From Ruminococcus sp. AF41-9 (GTDB lineage: Bacteria > Bacillota > Clostridia > Lachnospirales > Lachnospiraceae): 39,113 bases of DNA. This document shows positions 1 through 8,696 of this stretch, one piece after another. The stretch spans positions 1-39,113 of the forward strand of contig NZ_QUDO01000038.1 of assembly GCF_003477525.1 (NCBI RefSeq). Direction: 5' to 3'. The position numbers and the translations under genes were made by a program. The notes beneath the pieces were generated by a model, which saw nothing but the letters and a program-made list of their open reading frames with translations, ran no database searches and was not told where the DNA came from. The first letter of the stretch is position 1; each line of letters starts with the position of its first letter.

Positions 1-135
1 AATAAAAAGGAAAATAAATAGTACACATAAATAAAAAGTACTATAAAATAACCACGTTAAAACAATAAAGAAAATAACAAATAAATCATGTACGAAGTAA
101 TGTACAATAAAGATATAAAGAATAAGGAGAAAAAC

Positions 136-870
136 ATGACTTATAACCTGACAACATTGGAAAATGGCTGTAAGGAACTGGGAATCGAACTTAACCAGAA
201 ACAGAAAGATCAGTTTATTCAGTTCTATGAATATCTGGTAGAAAAAAATAAGGTTATGAATCTTACAGGAATTACAGAATTTGAAGAAGTACTGACCAAG
301 CATTTTCTGGACAGTCTGTCCTGTGTAAAAGCAGTAGATATGACGAAGGTAAAAACAATCATGGATATTGGTACCGGAGCCGGATTTCCGGGAGTACCGT
401 TAAAGATTGCGTTTCCTCATCTGGAAGCATGTCTGCTGGATTCTCTGAAAAAGAGGGTTAATTTTCTGGAAGAAAGTTTTGCGCTGCTGGAACTGGAAGG
501 AATCAAAGCGATTCATGGAAGAGCAGAAGAGTATGCAAAAAATAAAGAATACCGTGAGAAATATGACCTCTGTGTATCCAGAGCAGTATCGAATCTGGCA
601 ACTTTGTCTGAATACTGCCTTCCTTATGTAAAAACAGGCGGAGCATTTATTTCCTATAAATCAGGAACTGTACAGGAAGAGGCAAAAGAAGCGGAAAAAG
701 CAATTAAGATTCTGGGAGGCCAGGTAAAAGATATCGTCTATTTCAAACTTCCGGATTCAGAAATTGACCGTTCTCTTGTTATTATTGATAAGAAGAAACC
801 AACACCGGGGAAATATCCACGTAAAGCAGGAACTCCTTTAAAGGAGCCGCTGGCTGTCACAACACACTAA
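136..870 (+). CDS. rsmG: 16S rRNA (guanine-N7) methyltransferase RsmG (GidB)
   Basis: RsmG uses S-adenosylmethionine to methylate N7 of a guanine in the 530 loop of 16S rRNA, in the cytoplasm. The 244-residue product has the family marks in order: NLTGI (about 42-46), KHFLDSL (55-61), the SAM-binding loop DIGTGAGFPG (77-86) and LDSLKKRVNFL (about 101-111). An upstream in-frame ATG at 88 exists, but the ATG at 136 follows an AAGGAG ribosome site at the right distance and starts at the usual family N-terminus. In Firmicutes this gene normally sits between mnmG and the par genes next to oriC. Here a transporter operon separates it from parAB. A strong terminator follows. Confidence 0.95.
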   Translation: MTYNLTTLENGCKELGIELNQKQKDQFIQFYEYLVEKNKVMNLTGITEFEEVLTKHFLDSLSCVKAVDMTKVKTIMDIGTGAGFPGVPLKIAFPHLEACLLDSLKKRVNFLEESFALLELEGIKAIHGRAEEYAKNKEYREKYDLCVSRAVSNLATLSEYCLPYVKTGGAFISYKSGTVQEEAKEAEKAIKILGGQVKDIVYFKLPDSEIDRSLVIIDKKKPTPGKYPRKAGTPLKEPLAVTTH

Positions 871-940
871 TCACACAAACATCACAAAATAAACACACTT
901 TTATCCTAATTTCATCACAACTTCATCATAAACTGTTCTT

Positions 941-1000
941 ATAGAGATGTCCTTGGGTTCCCCCATTCTCTGTTTCACCTGAGGACACTCTCTATTTTTA
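941..1000 (+). terminator. Rho-independent terminator after rsmG
   Basis: Arms at 941-958 and 977-994 (ATAGAGATGTCC against GGACACTCTCTAT, extended inward by CTTGGGT/ACCTGAG with wobble pairs) form a stem of about 18 bp with one bulge and an 18-nt loop. A run of T follows at 994-999. It isolates the rsmG transcript from the ABC operon. Confidence 0.75.
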
Positions 1001-1014
1001 TCCTTGTACAACGT

Positions 1015-1060
1015 TTGCAGAATAATGAGATTGCGCTAATAATACGATGTTAATGATAAT
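1015..1060 (+). promoter_or_regulatory. Possible sigma-A promoter for the ABC transporter operon
   Basis: TTGCAG at 1015-1020 is followed after 16 bp by TAATAA (1037-1042). An alternative pair is TTGCGC (1031-1036) with GATAAT (1055-1060) at 18 bp. Either would give a leader of about 100 nt before the TTG start at 1165. Both matches are partial. Confidence 0.35.
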
Positions 1061-1164
1061 ATTCATTTTACTGTGGCGATGTACGGACCGGAAAAATTAT
1101 TTCCTATTTAAAAATAAAATTTTAAAATTAAAATCCGGTAATTTTATAAGAGGAGGAGAACACA

Positions 1165-2232
1165 TTGATTGAAGTAAATAATCTGGTCAAACGATATGGT
1201 GATCATACAGCGGTTGACCACCTTTCTTTCACAGTAGAGAAGGGCAAAATCTATGGATTCCTCGGCCCTAACGGTGCGGGTAAATCCACTACGATGAACA
1301 TGATAACAGGATACATTGCATCCACGGAAGGAACTGTCAGAATAGACGGACACGATATTCTGGAAGAGCCGGAGGAAGCAAAGAAATGTATCGGTTATCT
1401 GCCGGAACAGCCGCCTCTCTATTTCGACATGACCGTTCTGGAATACATGAAATTTGTGGCTGATCTCAAAAAAATCCCAAAGAACAAAAAAGCGAACATG
1501 ATAGAAGAAGTCATGGATATGGTAAAGATTTCGGATATGAGAAACCGACTGATCAAGAACCTGTCCAAAGGTTACCGCCAGAGAGTGGGGCTGGCAGAAG
1601 CAATCATGGGATATCCGGAAGTTATTATCCTGGATGAACCTACAGTCGGACTTGACCCGAAACAGATCATAGAAATCCGAACTCTGATCAAAAATCTGAA
1701 AAAGAAGCATACTGTGATCCTCAGCTCACATATTCTGTCAGAAGTAAGTGCAGTATGTGATTATGTATTGATTATTTCTCATGGAAAACTGGTAGCCAGT
1801 GATACACCTGAGAATCTTGGAAAACTGGCAGAAGGTTCCAACACACTGGAAATGCTGATCAAAGGTGAAAAGACACAGATTCAGAATGCACTGGAAAGTG
1901 TGGAAGGAATCAACAGTGTCAAACTTGAAAAAGATGAGAAACAGAATCTCTGGAGTGCAACAGTTTCTACTGAGGAACAGAATGATGTAAGAGAAAAGGT
2001 ATTTTATAAGATGGCAGAAATCAACTGCCCGATTTATGAGATGAAATCTAAGAAAGTATCTCTTGAGGAAATCTTCCTTGAACTTACAGCAGCAGATAAA
2101 CCAATATCTGAAAAATCTGTGGAAGCAGACCTGGCTGCATCAGAAGAAAAAGGTGCCAGTGAGGATTCTGCCTCAACAGGATCAGAAGAAACAGCAAAAT
2201 CACAGAAAAATGATGAAGGGGGAGAAAAATAA
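1165..2232 (+). CDS. ABC transporter ATP-binding protein, GldA-like
   Basis: This is the cytoplasmic ATPase of an ABC-2 type transporter. The 355-residue product shows Walker A GPNGAGKST (34-42), signature LSKGYRQR (133-140), Walker B VIILDEPT (153-160) and the H-loop SSH (187-189). The start is TTG, supported by AGGAGGAG at 1151-1158 and by residues MIEVNNLVKRYG, the normal N-terminus. After the ABC domain is a DUF4162-like C-terminal region, then a Ser/Glu/Ala-rich tail (about 320-355). It heads four tightly spaced genes (permease, GldG-like, DUF4340-like). The set resembles the GldA/GldF/GldG exporter of gliding Bacteroidetes. In Clostridia the substrate is unknown and gliding is not implied. 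Confidence 0.92.
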   Translation: MIEVNNLVKRYGDHTAVDHLSFTVEKGKIYGFLGPNGAGKSTTMNMITGYIASTEGTVRIDGHDILEEPEEAKKCIGYLPEQPPLYFDMTVLEYMKFVADLKKIPKNKKANMIEEVMDMVKISDMRNRLIKNLSKGYRQRVGLAEAIMGYPEVIILDEPTVGLDPKQIIEIRTLIKNLKKKHTVILSSHILSEVSAVCDYVLIISHGKLVASDTPENLGKLAEGSNTLEMLIKGEKTQIQNALESVEGINSVKLEKDEKQNLWSATVSTEEQNDVREKVFYKMAEINCPIYEMKSKKVSLEEIFLELTAADKPISEKSVEADLAASEEKGASEDSASTGSEETAKSQKNDEGGEK

Positions 2233-2234
2233 TC

Positions 2235-3098
2235 ATGACAGCGATTTATAAAAGAGAGCTGAAAAGTTACCTGACATCAATGGTTGGATATTTATTTATC
2301 TTTTTCATTCTTGTACTTGCAGGTATTTACTTTTCTGCATATCAGCTCTCAGCAGCATATCCTAAATTTGAATATACCTTAAGTGCCATTACCTTTGCGT
2401 TCCTGATCGGAGTACCGATCCTGACCATGCGTGTACTTGCAGAAGAAAGGAAACAGAAAACAGACCAGTTACTTTTAACTGCACCGGTTTCCGTGGGAGG
2501 CGTTGTAATCGGTAAATATCTGGCACTTGTAACTGTATTTGCAATCCCTATGGCAATCATGTGTACTTATCCACTGATCATGTCAAAGTTCGGAACTGTC
2601 GCTTTCGCATCTGCCTATACAGCAGTTCTGGGATTTTTCCTTCTTGGATGTGCAAATATTGCAGTCGGTGTATTTATGTCAGCACTGACAGAAAGTCAGG
2701 TAATTGCAGCGGTACTTACATTTGTACTGTTATTTGCATTTTACATGATGAACGGAATTTCTTCTTTCTTCTCCCAGACATCCATGTCCACATGTGTAAC
2801 ATTTGGATTACTGATCCTGGCAGCGGCGATCATTATTTATACGATGATCAAAAATGTTCTGATCTCTGCGGTGATCGGTGTGATCGGGGAAGTGGTACTG
2901 GTTATCATTTATATGGTAAAATCCAGCATTTTTGAAGGCGGAATCCAGAAAGTCCTGGATGTCTTTAACCTCAGCGGACACTTTGACAATTTTACAAGCA
3001 ACATTTTTGATATCAAAGGAATTGTATATTTTCTTTCAGTGATTGCAGTGTGTCTGTTCCTTACAACACAGTCTATTCTGAAGAGACGCTGGAATTAG
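2235..3098 (+). CDS. ABC-2 type permease, GldF-like
   Basis: This is the membrane subunit of the transporter, 287 residues with about six hydrophobic helices (roughly 18-38, 52-70, 95-115, 128-150, 155-175, 190-230, 262-280). The cytoplasmic segment RVLAEERKQKTDQLLLTAPV (about 66-85) is typical of ABC-2 permeases of this type, where it couples to the ATPase. It starts 2 nt after the stop of the ATPase gene and uses the GGGGAG inside that gene's end as ribosome site, so the two are translationally coupled. The GldG-like gene follows after 17 nt. Confidence 0.9.
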   Translation: MTAIYKRELKSYLTSMVGYLFIFFILVLAGIYFSAYQLSAAYPKFEYTLSAITFAFLIGVPILTMRVLAEERKQKTDQLLLTAPVSVGGVVIGKYLALVTVFAIPMAIMCTYPLIMSKFGTVAFASAYTAVLGFFLLGCANIAVGVFMSALTESQVIAAVLTFVLLFAFYMMNGISSFFSQTSMSTCVTFGLLILAAAIIIYTMIKNVLISAVIGVIGEVVLVIIYMVKSSIFEGGIQKVLDVFNLSGHFDNFTSNIFDIKGIVYFLSVIAVCLFLTTQSILKRRWN

Positions 3099-3115
3099 TG
3101 GGGAGGTGAAAGAAG

Positions 3116-4600
3116 ATGAAGCTGAAAGAAAAAATGAAAAACAAAAACCATAAAAAATTTGACAAAAAGAAACTGATCGGTACCATCAGTAAGAAGCATA
3201 TCAAAAACGGTTCTTACACAATGGTAATGTCTGTGATATTTATTGCGGTTGTGGTAGTGATCAATATGATCGTAAGTGCGCTTCCGTCCAAATACTCAGA
3301 GATTGATGTCAGCAGCGAGAAACTTTATACAATTGGTGATGAAACCAAAGAAATGCTGAAAGATCTGGATAAGGATGTAACCATTTATCAGATCGCACAG
3401 AGTGGTTCTGAGGATGAAAACATCACAAATCTTCTTAAAAAATATGAAGATGAATCCAAACATATTAAAGTAGAATTAAAAGACCCGGTTGTAAATCCGA
3501 AATTTGTAACAGAGTACACAAGCGATAATCTTGCTTCAAACAGTCTGATCGTGGTATGCGGTGACAGAAATAAAGTTGTTGATTACAATAATATTTATGA
3601 GAGCACCATGGATTATCAGACTTACAGCTCTCAGACTACAGGTTTCGATGGCGAAGGTCAGATCACAAGTGCGATCGGCTATGTAACATCTGAAGATCTT
3701 CCGATCCTCTATACGCTTGAGGGACACGGAGAAAAAGAGATGGATTCTACAATTAAAGAAGATATCGAGAAAGCAAACATGGACATTCAGTCACTGAATC
3801 TTCTGACAGAAGGAAGCGTTCCGGACGATGCAGACTGTCTGTTTATTGATTCTCCTTCTACAGATATTTCCGAGGATGAGAAGAATGCCATCATTGATTA
3901 CCTTGAAAATGGTGGAAAAGCGATGATCTTCTCTAATTATACAACAGAGGATCTGCCAAACTTTGATGCAGTTCTGGAAAACTATGGAGTTCAGCGCGCA
4001 GAGGGAATCGTATTTGAAGGTGACAGTCAGCATTATGCAATGCAGATGCCGTATTATCTGGTCCCGACAATCAATAGTACAGATGCAAGCTCTGAGACTG
4101 CCTCCGGCGGATATTATGTACTTGCTCCGTATGCACAGGGAATCAAAAAGATGGATGATGTGAGAGATACTGTAACTATCAACAGCATCCTGACAACTTC
4201 AGATCAGGCATATTCCAAGACAAACCTGAACAGTGACACATTGGAGAAAGAGGATGGAGATGAGGACGGCCCGTTTGATCTGGGTGTCAGCATTACAGAA
4301 ACTCTGGATGATGGCAAAGAAACACAGATTGTTTATTATTCAACATCTAATCTGATGGAGTCACAGGTGAATCAGATGGTATCCGGCGGAAATGAAAAAC
4401 TGATCATTGAATCTCTGAAATGGATGACAGATACCGAGGAGAGTGCGACTGTATCTATTCCGTCCAAGAGCCTGTCTGTATCTTATCTGACACTGACAGA
4501 TTATGACGCAGCATTCTGGAAAATCTGCACGATCGCACTGATCCCTGGATTCTTCCTTGTTGTTGGACTTGTAATCTGGATGAAGAGGAGAAAAGCCTAA
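3116..4600 (+). CDS. GldG-like auxiliary ABC transport protein
   Basis: The 494-residue product has a basic N-terminal tail, one membrane helix (about 35-55), a long extracytoplasmic domain and a second helix near the C-terminus (about 468-488) followed by a short basic tail WMKRRKA. The motif YTLEGHGEKEMD (about 200-211) and the layout match the GldG family (DUF4350/ABC_transp_aux-like), an extracytoplasmic partner of GldA/GldF exporters. Ribosome site GGGGAGG at 3098-3104 supports the ATG at 3116. The next gene starts directly after its stop codon, so it is an operon member. The substrate is not known. Confidence 0.85.
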   Translation: MKLKEKMKNKNHKKFDKKKLIGTISKKHIKNGSYTMVMSVIFIAVVVVINMIVSALPSKYSEIDVSSEKLYTIGDETKEMLKDLDKDVTIYQIAQSGSEDENITNLLKKYEDESKHIKVELKDPVVNPKFVTEYTSDNLASNSLIVVCGDRNKVVDYNNIYESTMDYQTYSSQTTGFDGEGQITSAIGYVTSEDLPILYTLEGHGEKEMDSTIKEDIEKANMDIQSLNLLTEGSVPDDADCLFIDSPSTDISEDEKNAIIDYLENGGKAMIFSNYTTEDLPNFDAVLENYGVQRAEGIVFEGDSQHYAMQMPYYLVPTINSTDASSETASGGYYVLAPYAQGIKKMDDVRDTVTINSILTTSDQAYSKTNLNSDTLEKEDGDEDGPFDLGVSITETLDDGKETQIVYYSTSNLMESQVNQMVSGGNEKLIIESLKWMTDTEESATVSIPSKSLSVSYLTLTDYDAAFWKICTIALIPGFFLVVGLVIWMKRRKA

Positions 4601-6433
4601 ATGAAGAATAAAACTGTAAAAATGATTCTTGCAGTTGCAGTTCTTGTTGTCTGCTGTGGGGCATACGCAGGTGTAAAAAACTACGTGTCCCACCAGGAAC
4701 AGAAAGAATCTGAGGAAGAAGAGGAAAGCAGTACAACTGTTTTCTCTGCATCTGCGGATGATATTGAGTCTCTGGATTTTATGATTGATGATACAGAGAC
4801 GATATTTGAAAAAAATGATGATACCTGGGTAAAAAAAGATGAGAAAGATTTCCCGGTAAACCAGACTACTCTGGACAGCGCAGCATCTTCTGTGGCATCC
4901 ATAGAATCTGACAGAGTGCTGGAAGATGTGGATGATCTGGCAGAGTATGGTCTGGATTCCCCGTCTAATACGATTAAGATTGTATCGAAAGTGTCTGATT
5001 CGGAAGAAGATACAGAAGAATCAGAAGATACCAGTGATTCAGATTCTGCTGAAAGTTCTTCTGATGCAGAGAGTTCTGAGGATATTGATAATACAGAGGA
5101 AAGCAGTGAAGCTACAACTACAACAATTTTGTATGTAGGTGATGAGAATCAGTCCACCAGTCAGTACTATGTACGCAAGGACGATGATAAAAAAACTGTT
5201 TATCTGGTAGATTCCTCCTGTGTGGAATCATTTGCCAAAACGCTTTATGATTATGCACAGGAAGAAGATTTCCCGGCAATCTCCAGTACAGATACGATCA
5301 GTAAGATTACAGTAAAAGGAGAAAAGTCCTACGAACTGTCTAAAAACGAAGATACAAGTTCATGGAGTGTCAGTGGCGACGGTGATGAGGAAAAGGCAGA
5401 CTCTGCGACAGTAAGTTCCCTGGTTTCTTCTTTTGGCAGCATGGCGTATGATTCACTGGTAAATTATAAATGTACCGATGAGAGTGAGTATGGTCTGGAT
5501 GATCCATATGCTACAATTACGGTAGATTATCAGGAAGAGAAAGAGACAGAAGAGGATAGTGATACAGACGGAGAGGAAACATCAGACAGCAGTGATTCTG
5601 ATGAGAGTGAAGATGCATCTTCTGACGATGAAACATTGGAAAGCGCTGAGGATACTGATGCGGAAGAAGAAGCAGAACCGGAGATGGTTGATGCGCAGCT
5701 TGTGATTAAAGTTGGAAATGTGGCAGATGATGGAAACAGATATGTAATGGTAAATGACAGTAATGAAGTTTATACCATGTCTGAAGATACGTTATCAGCA
5801 CTGACTGATAAGTCAGAAGAAGATTTCTGGGATATGACAGTAAGTTATGTTTCTGTAAATAATCTTGCTACTTTGAAGATGAACTATCAGGGAGAAGACC
5901 ATAAGGTCAATGTTTCACGTGAAACATCAGAAGACGAGGATGGAAATGAGACAGAAACTGTAACCTATAAGCTGGATGGAACGAAAATCGACAGCACTAC
6001 TTTTACTACATTCTATAACAAGCTTATTAATATGGCAGCGCAGAAACGCCTCACAGATAAGTTTGAGCCGGAAGGTGATCCTGAACTGACAGCAGCGATG
6101 ACAGAAGAGGATGGAGACAGCTTAGAGGTTAAATATTATAGTTATGATACAAACTACTATGCGGCAGTTGTTGATGAGAAAGTATATCTTGTCAATAAGA
6201 TGAATCTAAAAGAACTCTTTACTGCTCTGGATACGCTGGTGGCATCTGAGGATGAGAGCGCAGATGAGCAGGAAACAACGGATTCAGATTCAGAAGATAC
6301 AGAGGAACAAACTTCTGAGGATACGACAGAGGTAGAAGAGAGCAGTTCTGAAGAAGCGGATTCTTCTACAGAAGACGATAGTTCCGAGACAACGGACAAT
6401 GCGGAAACTGATACAGAAGAGGCTGTTGAGTAA
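4601..6433 (+). CDS. Membrane-anchored acidic DUF4340-like protein of the Gld-type operon
   Basis: The 610-residue product has one N-terminal membrane helix (about 5-24) and a large outer part. Folded-looking segments carry a repeated pattern (IESLDFM..., ISKITVKGEKSYELSK, LATLKMNYQGEDHKV) consistent with DUF4340, which commonly sits after GldG in such operons. These are separated by very acidic Ser/Asp/Glu/Thr stretches at about 127-167, 307-355 and 550-610. Such linkers suit a flexible protein on the cell surface or in the wall space. The ATG abuts the preceding stop; AAGAGGAG inside the end of the upstream gene can serve as ribosome site. A perfect parS site lies inside this gene at 5911-5926. 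The terminator at 6454-6503 ends the operon. Confidence 0.85.
   Translation: MKNKTVKMILAVAVLVVCCGAYAGVKNYVSHQEQKESEEEEESSTTVFSASADDIESLDFMIDDTETIFEKNDDTWVKKDEKDFPVNQTTLDSAASSVASIESDRVLEDVDDLAEYGLDSPSNTIKIVSKVSDSEEDTEESEDTSDSDSAESSSDAESSEDIDNTEESSEATTTTILYVGDENQSTSQYYVRKDDDKKTVYLVDSSCVESFAKTLYDYAQEEDFPAISSTDTISKITVKGEKSYELSKNEDTSSWSVSGDGDEEKADSATVSSLVSSFGSMAYDSLVNYKCTDESEYGLDDPYATITVDYQEEKETEEDSDTDGEETSDSSDSDESEDASSDDETLESAEDTDAEEEAEPEMVDAQLVIKVGNVADDGNRYVMVNDSNEVYTMSEDTLSALTDKSEEDFWDMTVSYVSVNNLATLKMNYQGEDHKVNVSRETSEDEDGNETETVTYKLDGTKIDSTTFTTFYNKLINMAAQKRLTDKFEPEGDPELTAAMTEEDGDSLEVKYYSYDTNYYAAVVDEKVYLVNKMNLKELFTALDTLVASEDESADEQETTDSDSEDTEEQTSEDTTEVEESSSEEADSSTEDDSSETTDNAETDTEEAVE
5911..5926. 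promoter_or_regulatory. parS centromere site inside the DUF4340-like gene
   Basis: The sequence TGTTTCACGTGAAACA is a perfect 16-bp palindrome identical to the canonical Firmicute parS consensus bound by Spo0J/ParB. It lies about 2.8 kb from parB, within a coding region, as many parS sites do. A second identical site is at 12821-12836. Confidence 0.93.
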
Positions 6434-6453
6434 GTAATAATATAATTAAGAAG

Positions 6454-6503
6454 AAAAGACTCTTTACTTTGATCAGAGGATCATAGGTAAAGAGTCTTTT
6501 TTG
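6454..6503. terminator. Bidirectional terminator between convergent genes
   Basis: Arms AAAAGACTCTTTAC (6454-6467) and GTAAAGAGTCTTTT (6487-6500) pair over 14 bp. An inner TGATC/GATCA pair extends the stem. T-runs on one side and A-runs on the other allow use from both directions, for the DUF4340-like gene (+) and the hydrolase gene (-). Confidence 0.9.
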
Positions 6504-6513
6504 TAACTGTGAA

Positions 6514-7467
6514 TCAGAAGAAGATTTTAAGCTGTTCCATAAAACTTTCCGGCTGTTCGATATGAGGGACGTGTTTGGAACCGTGGATCGTTACTGCTTC
6601 TATTGCCGGGTTGGCAGAGCAGTATTCGTCTGTGATGGTGTTTCCGTTTGGTTCTGTTTCGCCTTCTACAATGTAGATGCTGTTATCCAGTGATTTGATG
6701 GCATGGCTGATGTTGATGTTGAGATATCTGGAGGCCATGCTGGAGTATAAAAATTTGGCATAGCAGCCGCCTTTGTGTGCACCTTCGTAATAAGCATCTT
6801 CCATTTCGGTATTTACATGGAATGGATTGTAATACATTTTCTCAATGAACAGATTTTTGACATTTTCCTTTGAAACAACCATATGATAAATTAATGTTCC
6901 GAAGATTGGAACTTCCAGTGCCAGTTTCAGAAGCTGGCATCTTTGTGATGGCAGCTGTTTTAAGCGTGTGAGGCTCGGTGGATTTACAAGCATGATTTTG
7001 TTGAACAGTTCTTTTTCATTATGACATGCCATGGTAACGAAAGATCCGGAGAAACCGCTGGCAATCACGTCTGTTTTTTCACCGATTACTTTGCGTATGA
7101 AATCGCAGATCATCTGGACATATACGAAGTTGGTGTAGGTAATTCCTGGCTTGTCGGAACGACCGCATCCGAGAAGGTCGATCGTGTATACTGTGTGTTC
7201 GGAGGCAAGTTCATTTTCAATTTTATTCCATTCATATCCGGATGCTCCCGGAAGTGTGTCGTGGATTAAGAGGACCGGGGAGCCGGTTCCTTTTTTTGTA
7301 TAGTAAATATTACCGAAGCGCCATTCGAAGAATTTATCATTGGAAATTCTGAGCACTTGTTTAAGCTGTGCTGCAGCTGCGATGGTACGATTAGTAAAGT
7401 GGACTACGGCTGTGGCAGCAGTCATCAAAGCAGCAAATGTAATAATTTTGTGCTTATGTTTGTTCAT
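6514..7467 (-). CDS. Alpha/beta hydrolase fold protein, membrane-anchored
   Basis: The 317-residue product has an N-terminal hydrophobic segment (about 8-33), probably a signal anchor, followed by an alpha/beta hydrolase domain. Visible elements are the oxyanion strand VLLIHDTLPG (65-74), the classic DLLGCGRSDKP (98-108), the nucleophile elbow GFSGS with Ser140 (last Gly replaced by Ser) and the C-terminal SKHVPHIEQPESF with candidate catalytic His299. The acid residue is probably in VEGETEP (about 268-274), where Glu would replace the usual Asp. The substrate cannot be told from sequence. The gene is transcribed toward the transporter operon and diverges from parA. The ribosome site is GGAGG upstream of the ATG at 7467. 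Confidence 0.85.
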   Translation of the reverse strand: MNKHKHKIITFAALMTAATAVVHFTNRTIAAAAQLKQVLRISNDKFFEWRFGNIYYTKKGTGSPVLLIHDTLPGASGYEWNKIENELASEHTVYTIDLLGCGRSDKPGITYTNFVYVQMICDFIRKVIGEKTDVIASGFSGSFVTMACHNEKELFNKIMLVNPPSLTRLKQLPSQRCQLLKLALEVPIFGTLIYHMVVSKENVKNLFIEKMYYNPFHVNTEMEDAYYEGAHKGGCYAKFLYSSMASRYLNINISHAIKSLDNSIYIVEGETEPNGNTITDEYCSANPAIEAVTIHGSKHVPHIEQPESFMEQLKIFF

Positions 7468-7606
7468 TTTGGGCCTCCTTTATTCTGCATGTGGAGCATG
7501 CGTTTTGATATAAGATATGTGTATTTATTATACGCCAATGAGGGGGATTTTACAAGAAAGATTGTAGTGGGCGGACGGTCTGCTCATAACGCGTCTTCCC
7601 GAATAC

Positions 7607-7767
7607 TATAGCGATCCTCTAAAATAACGCATCTTAATCCAGTCCATCAGAGGGTGAAATCCTGCGTCAGATATCTTTGCCGTGCGTCAGCACGCCTGCA
7701 GATATCTTCCTTGTCTTTCACCCTCTGCTGAACTGTCTTAAATGCATTATTTACGAGGATTGCTATA
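7607..7767. repeat. 161-bp imperfect palindrome (MITE-like) upstream of parA
   Basis: The ends TATAGCGATCCTC (7607-7619) and GAGGATTGCTATA (7755-7767) are inverted with one mismatch. Moving inward, AAATAACGCAT pairs with ATGCATTATTT, CAGAGGGTGAAA with TTTCACCCTCTG (perfect, 12 bp), AGATATCTT occurs on both sides, and CGTGC-GTCA-GCACG closes the centre. RNA from either strand would fold into one long hairpin. No protein is encoded. The outer TA on each side would fit a TA target duplication. It may be a non-autonomous transposable element or a structured RNA. Confidence 0.75.
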
Positions 7768-7812
7768 GATAAAAAACTGTACAAAATTTTTGAAAAAAAT
7801 TATAGAAATTTA

Positions 7813-7863
7813 TGTTTCTACGTGAAACATTATGTGGCAGGATTAAAGTAAAAGTGTTATAAT
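7813..7863 (+). promoter_or_regulatory. parA promoter with a parS-like site carrying one extra base
   Basis: TGTTTCTACGTGAAACA (7813-7829) equals canonical parS with a T inserted in the centre, which changes the spacing of the half-sites. Just downstream are TGGCAG (7835-7840) and TATAAT (7858-7863) at 17 bp, a plausible promoter for parA. The position suggests a former or altered ParB site that could affect parAB expression. Confidence 0.55.
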
Positions 7864-7928
7864 AAGTCTGCGACGCTCAGAAAAGCCGCTAAAATACAAG
7901 TAAAACCTCATAAAAGGAGGAAATTTAA

Positions 7929-8696
7929 TTGGGAAGAATTATAGCAGTTGCCAATCAGAAAGGCGGAGTAGGTAAGTCTACAACTGCAATAAACCTTTCT
8001 GCCTGTCTGGCGGAAAAGGGGAAAAAAGTTCTTACAATTGACATAGATCCACAGGGAAATACGACCAGTGGACTGGGTGTTGATAAAAATTCTGTAGAGA
8101 ATACATTGTATGAACTTTTACTTGGAGAGGCAGAGATTAAGGATACTGTCCTTAAGGACGTTGTAGAGAACGTAGATCTGATCCCGTCCAATATTAATCT
8201 TTCCGGTGCAGAAATTGAGCTGGTAGGAATTGATGATAAGGAATTTATTCTGAAGGGAATTACGGATAAGCTCAGAAGAAAATATGATTATATTATTATG
8301 GACTGTCCGCCATCTTTAAATATGCTTACCATCAATGCGCTGACAGCAGCGACATCAGTGCTGGTACCGATACAGTGTGAGTATTATGCATTGGAAGGTC
8401 TTTCACAGTTGATTCACACCATTGATCTGGTAAGGGACAGATTGAATAAGCGTCTGAAAATGGAAGGTGTCGTATTTACCATGTATGATGCCAGAACGAA
8501 TTTGTCACTACAGGTTGTGGAAAATGTGAAAGAGAATCTGAATCAGAATATTTACAAAACAATTATCCCCAGAAATGTAAGACTGGCAGAAGCGCCGAGT
8601 TATGGACAGCCGATTACGATTTATGATCCGAGATCATCAGGTGCGGAGAGTTATCGTCTTCTGGCTGAAGAAGTGATCAACAGGGAGGATGACTGA
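7929..8696 (+). CDS. parA: Chromosome partitioning ATPase ParA (Soj)
   Basis: ParA is a deviant-Walker ATPase that binds DNA as an ATP dimer and works with ParB at parS in chromosome segregation and replication control. The 255-residue product has the deviant Walker A KGGVGKSTT (11-19), DPQGNTTSGLG (about 40-50, Walker A') and Walker B YIIMDCPPSL (about 120-129). The start is TTG, supported by AAAGGAGG at 7913-7920 and by the usual N-terminus MGRIIAVANQKGG. parB overlaps its stop by one base, so the pair is coupled. The length is typical of Soj. Confidence 0.96.
   Translation: MGRIIAVANQKGGVGKSTTAINLSACLAEKGKKVLTIDIDPQGNTTSGLGVDKNSVENTLYELLLGEAEIKDTVLKDVVENVDLIPSNINLSGAEIELVGIDDKEFILKGITDKLRRKYDYIIMDCPPSLNMLTINALTAATSVLVPIQCEYYALEGLSQLIHTIDLVRDRLNKRLKMEGVVFTMYDARTNLSLQVVENVKENLNQNIYKTIIPRNVRLAEAPSYGQPITIYDPRSSGAESYRLLAEEVINREDD

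Noticed and set aside
1144..1710. 188-codon open frame on the minus strand inside the ABC ATPase gene
   Set aside because: It is antisense to conserved Walker A and signature motifs, has no ribosome site and a composition rich in Phe, His and Cys typical of shadow frames.
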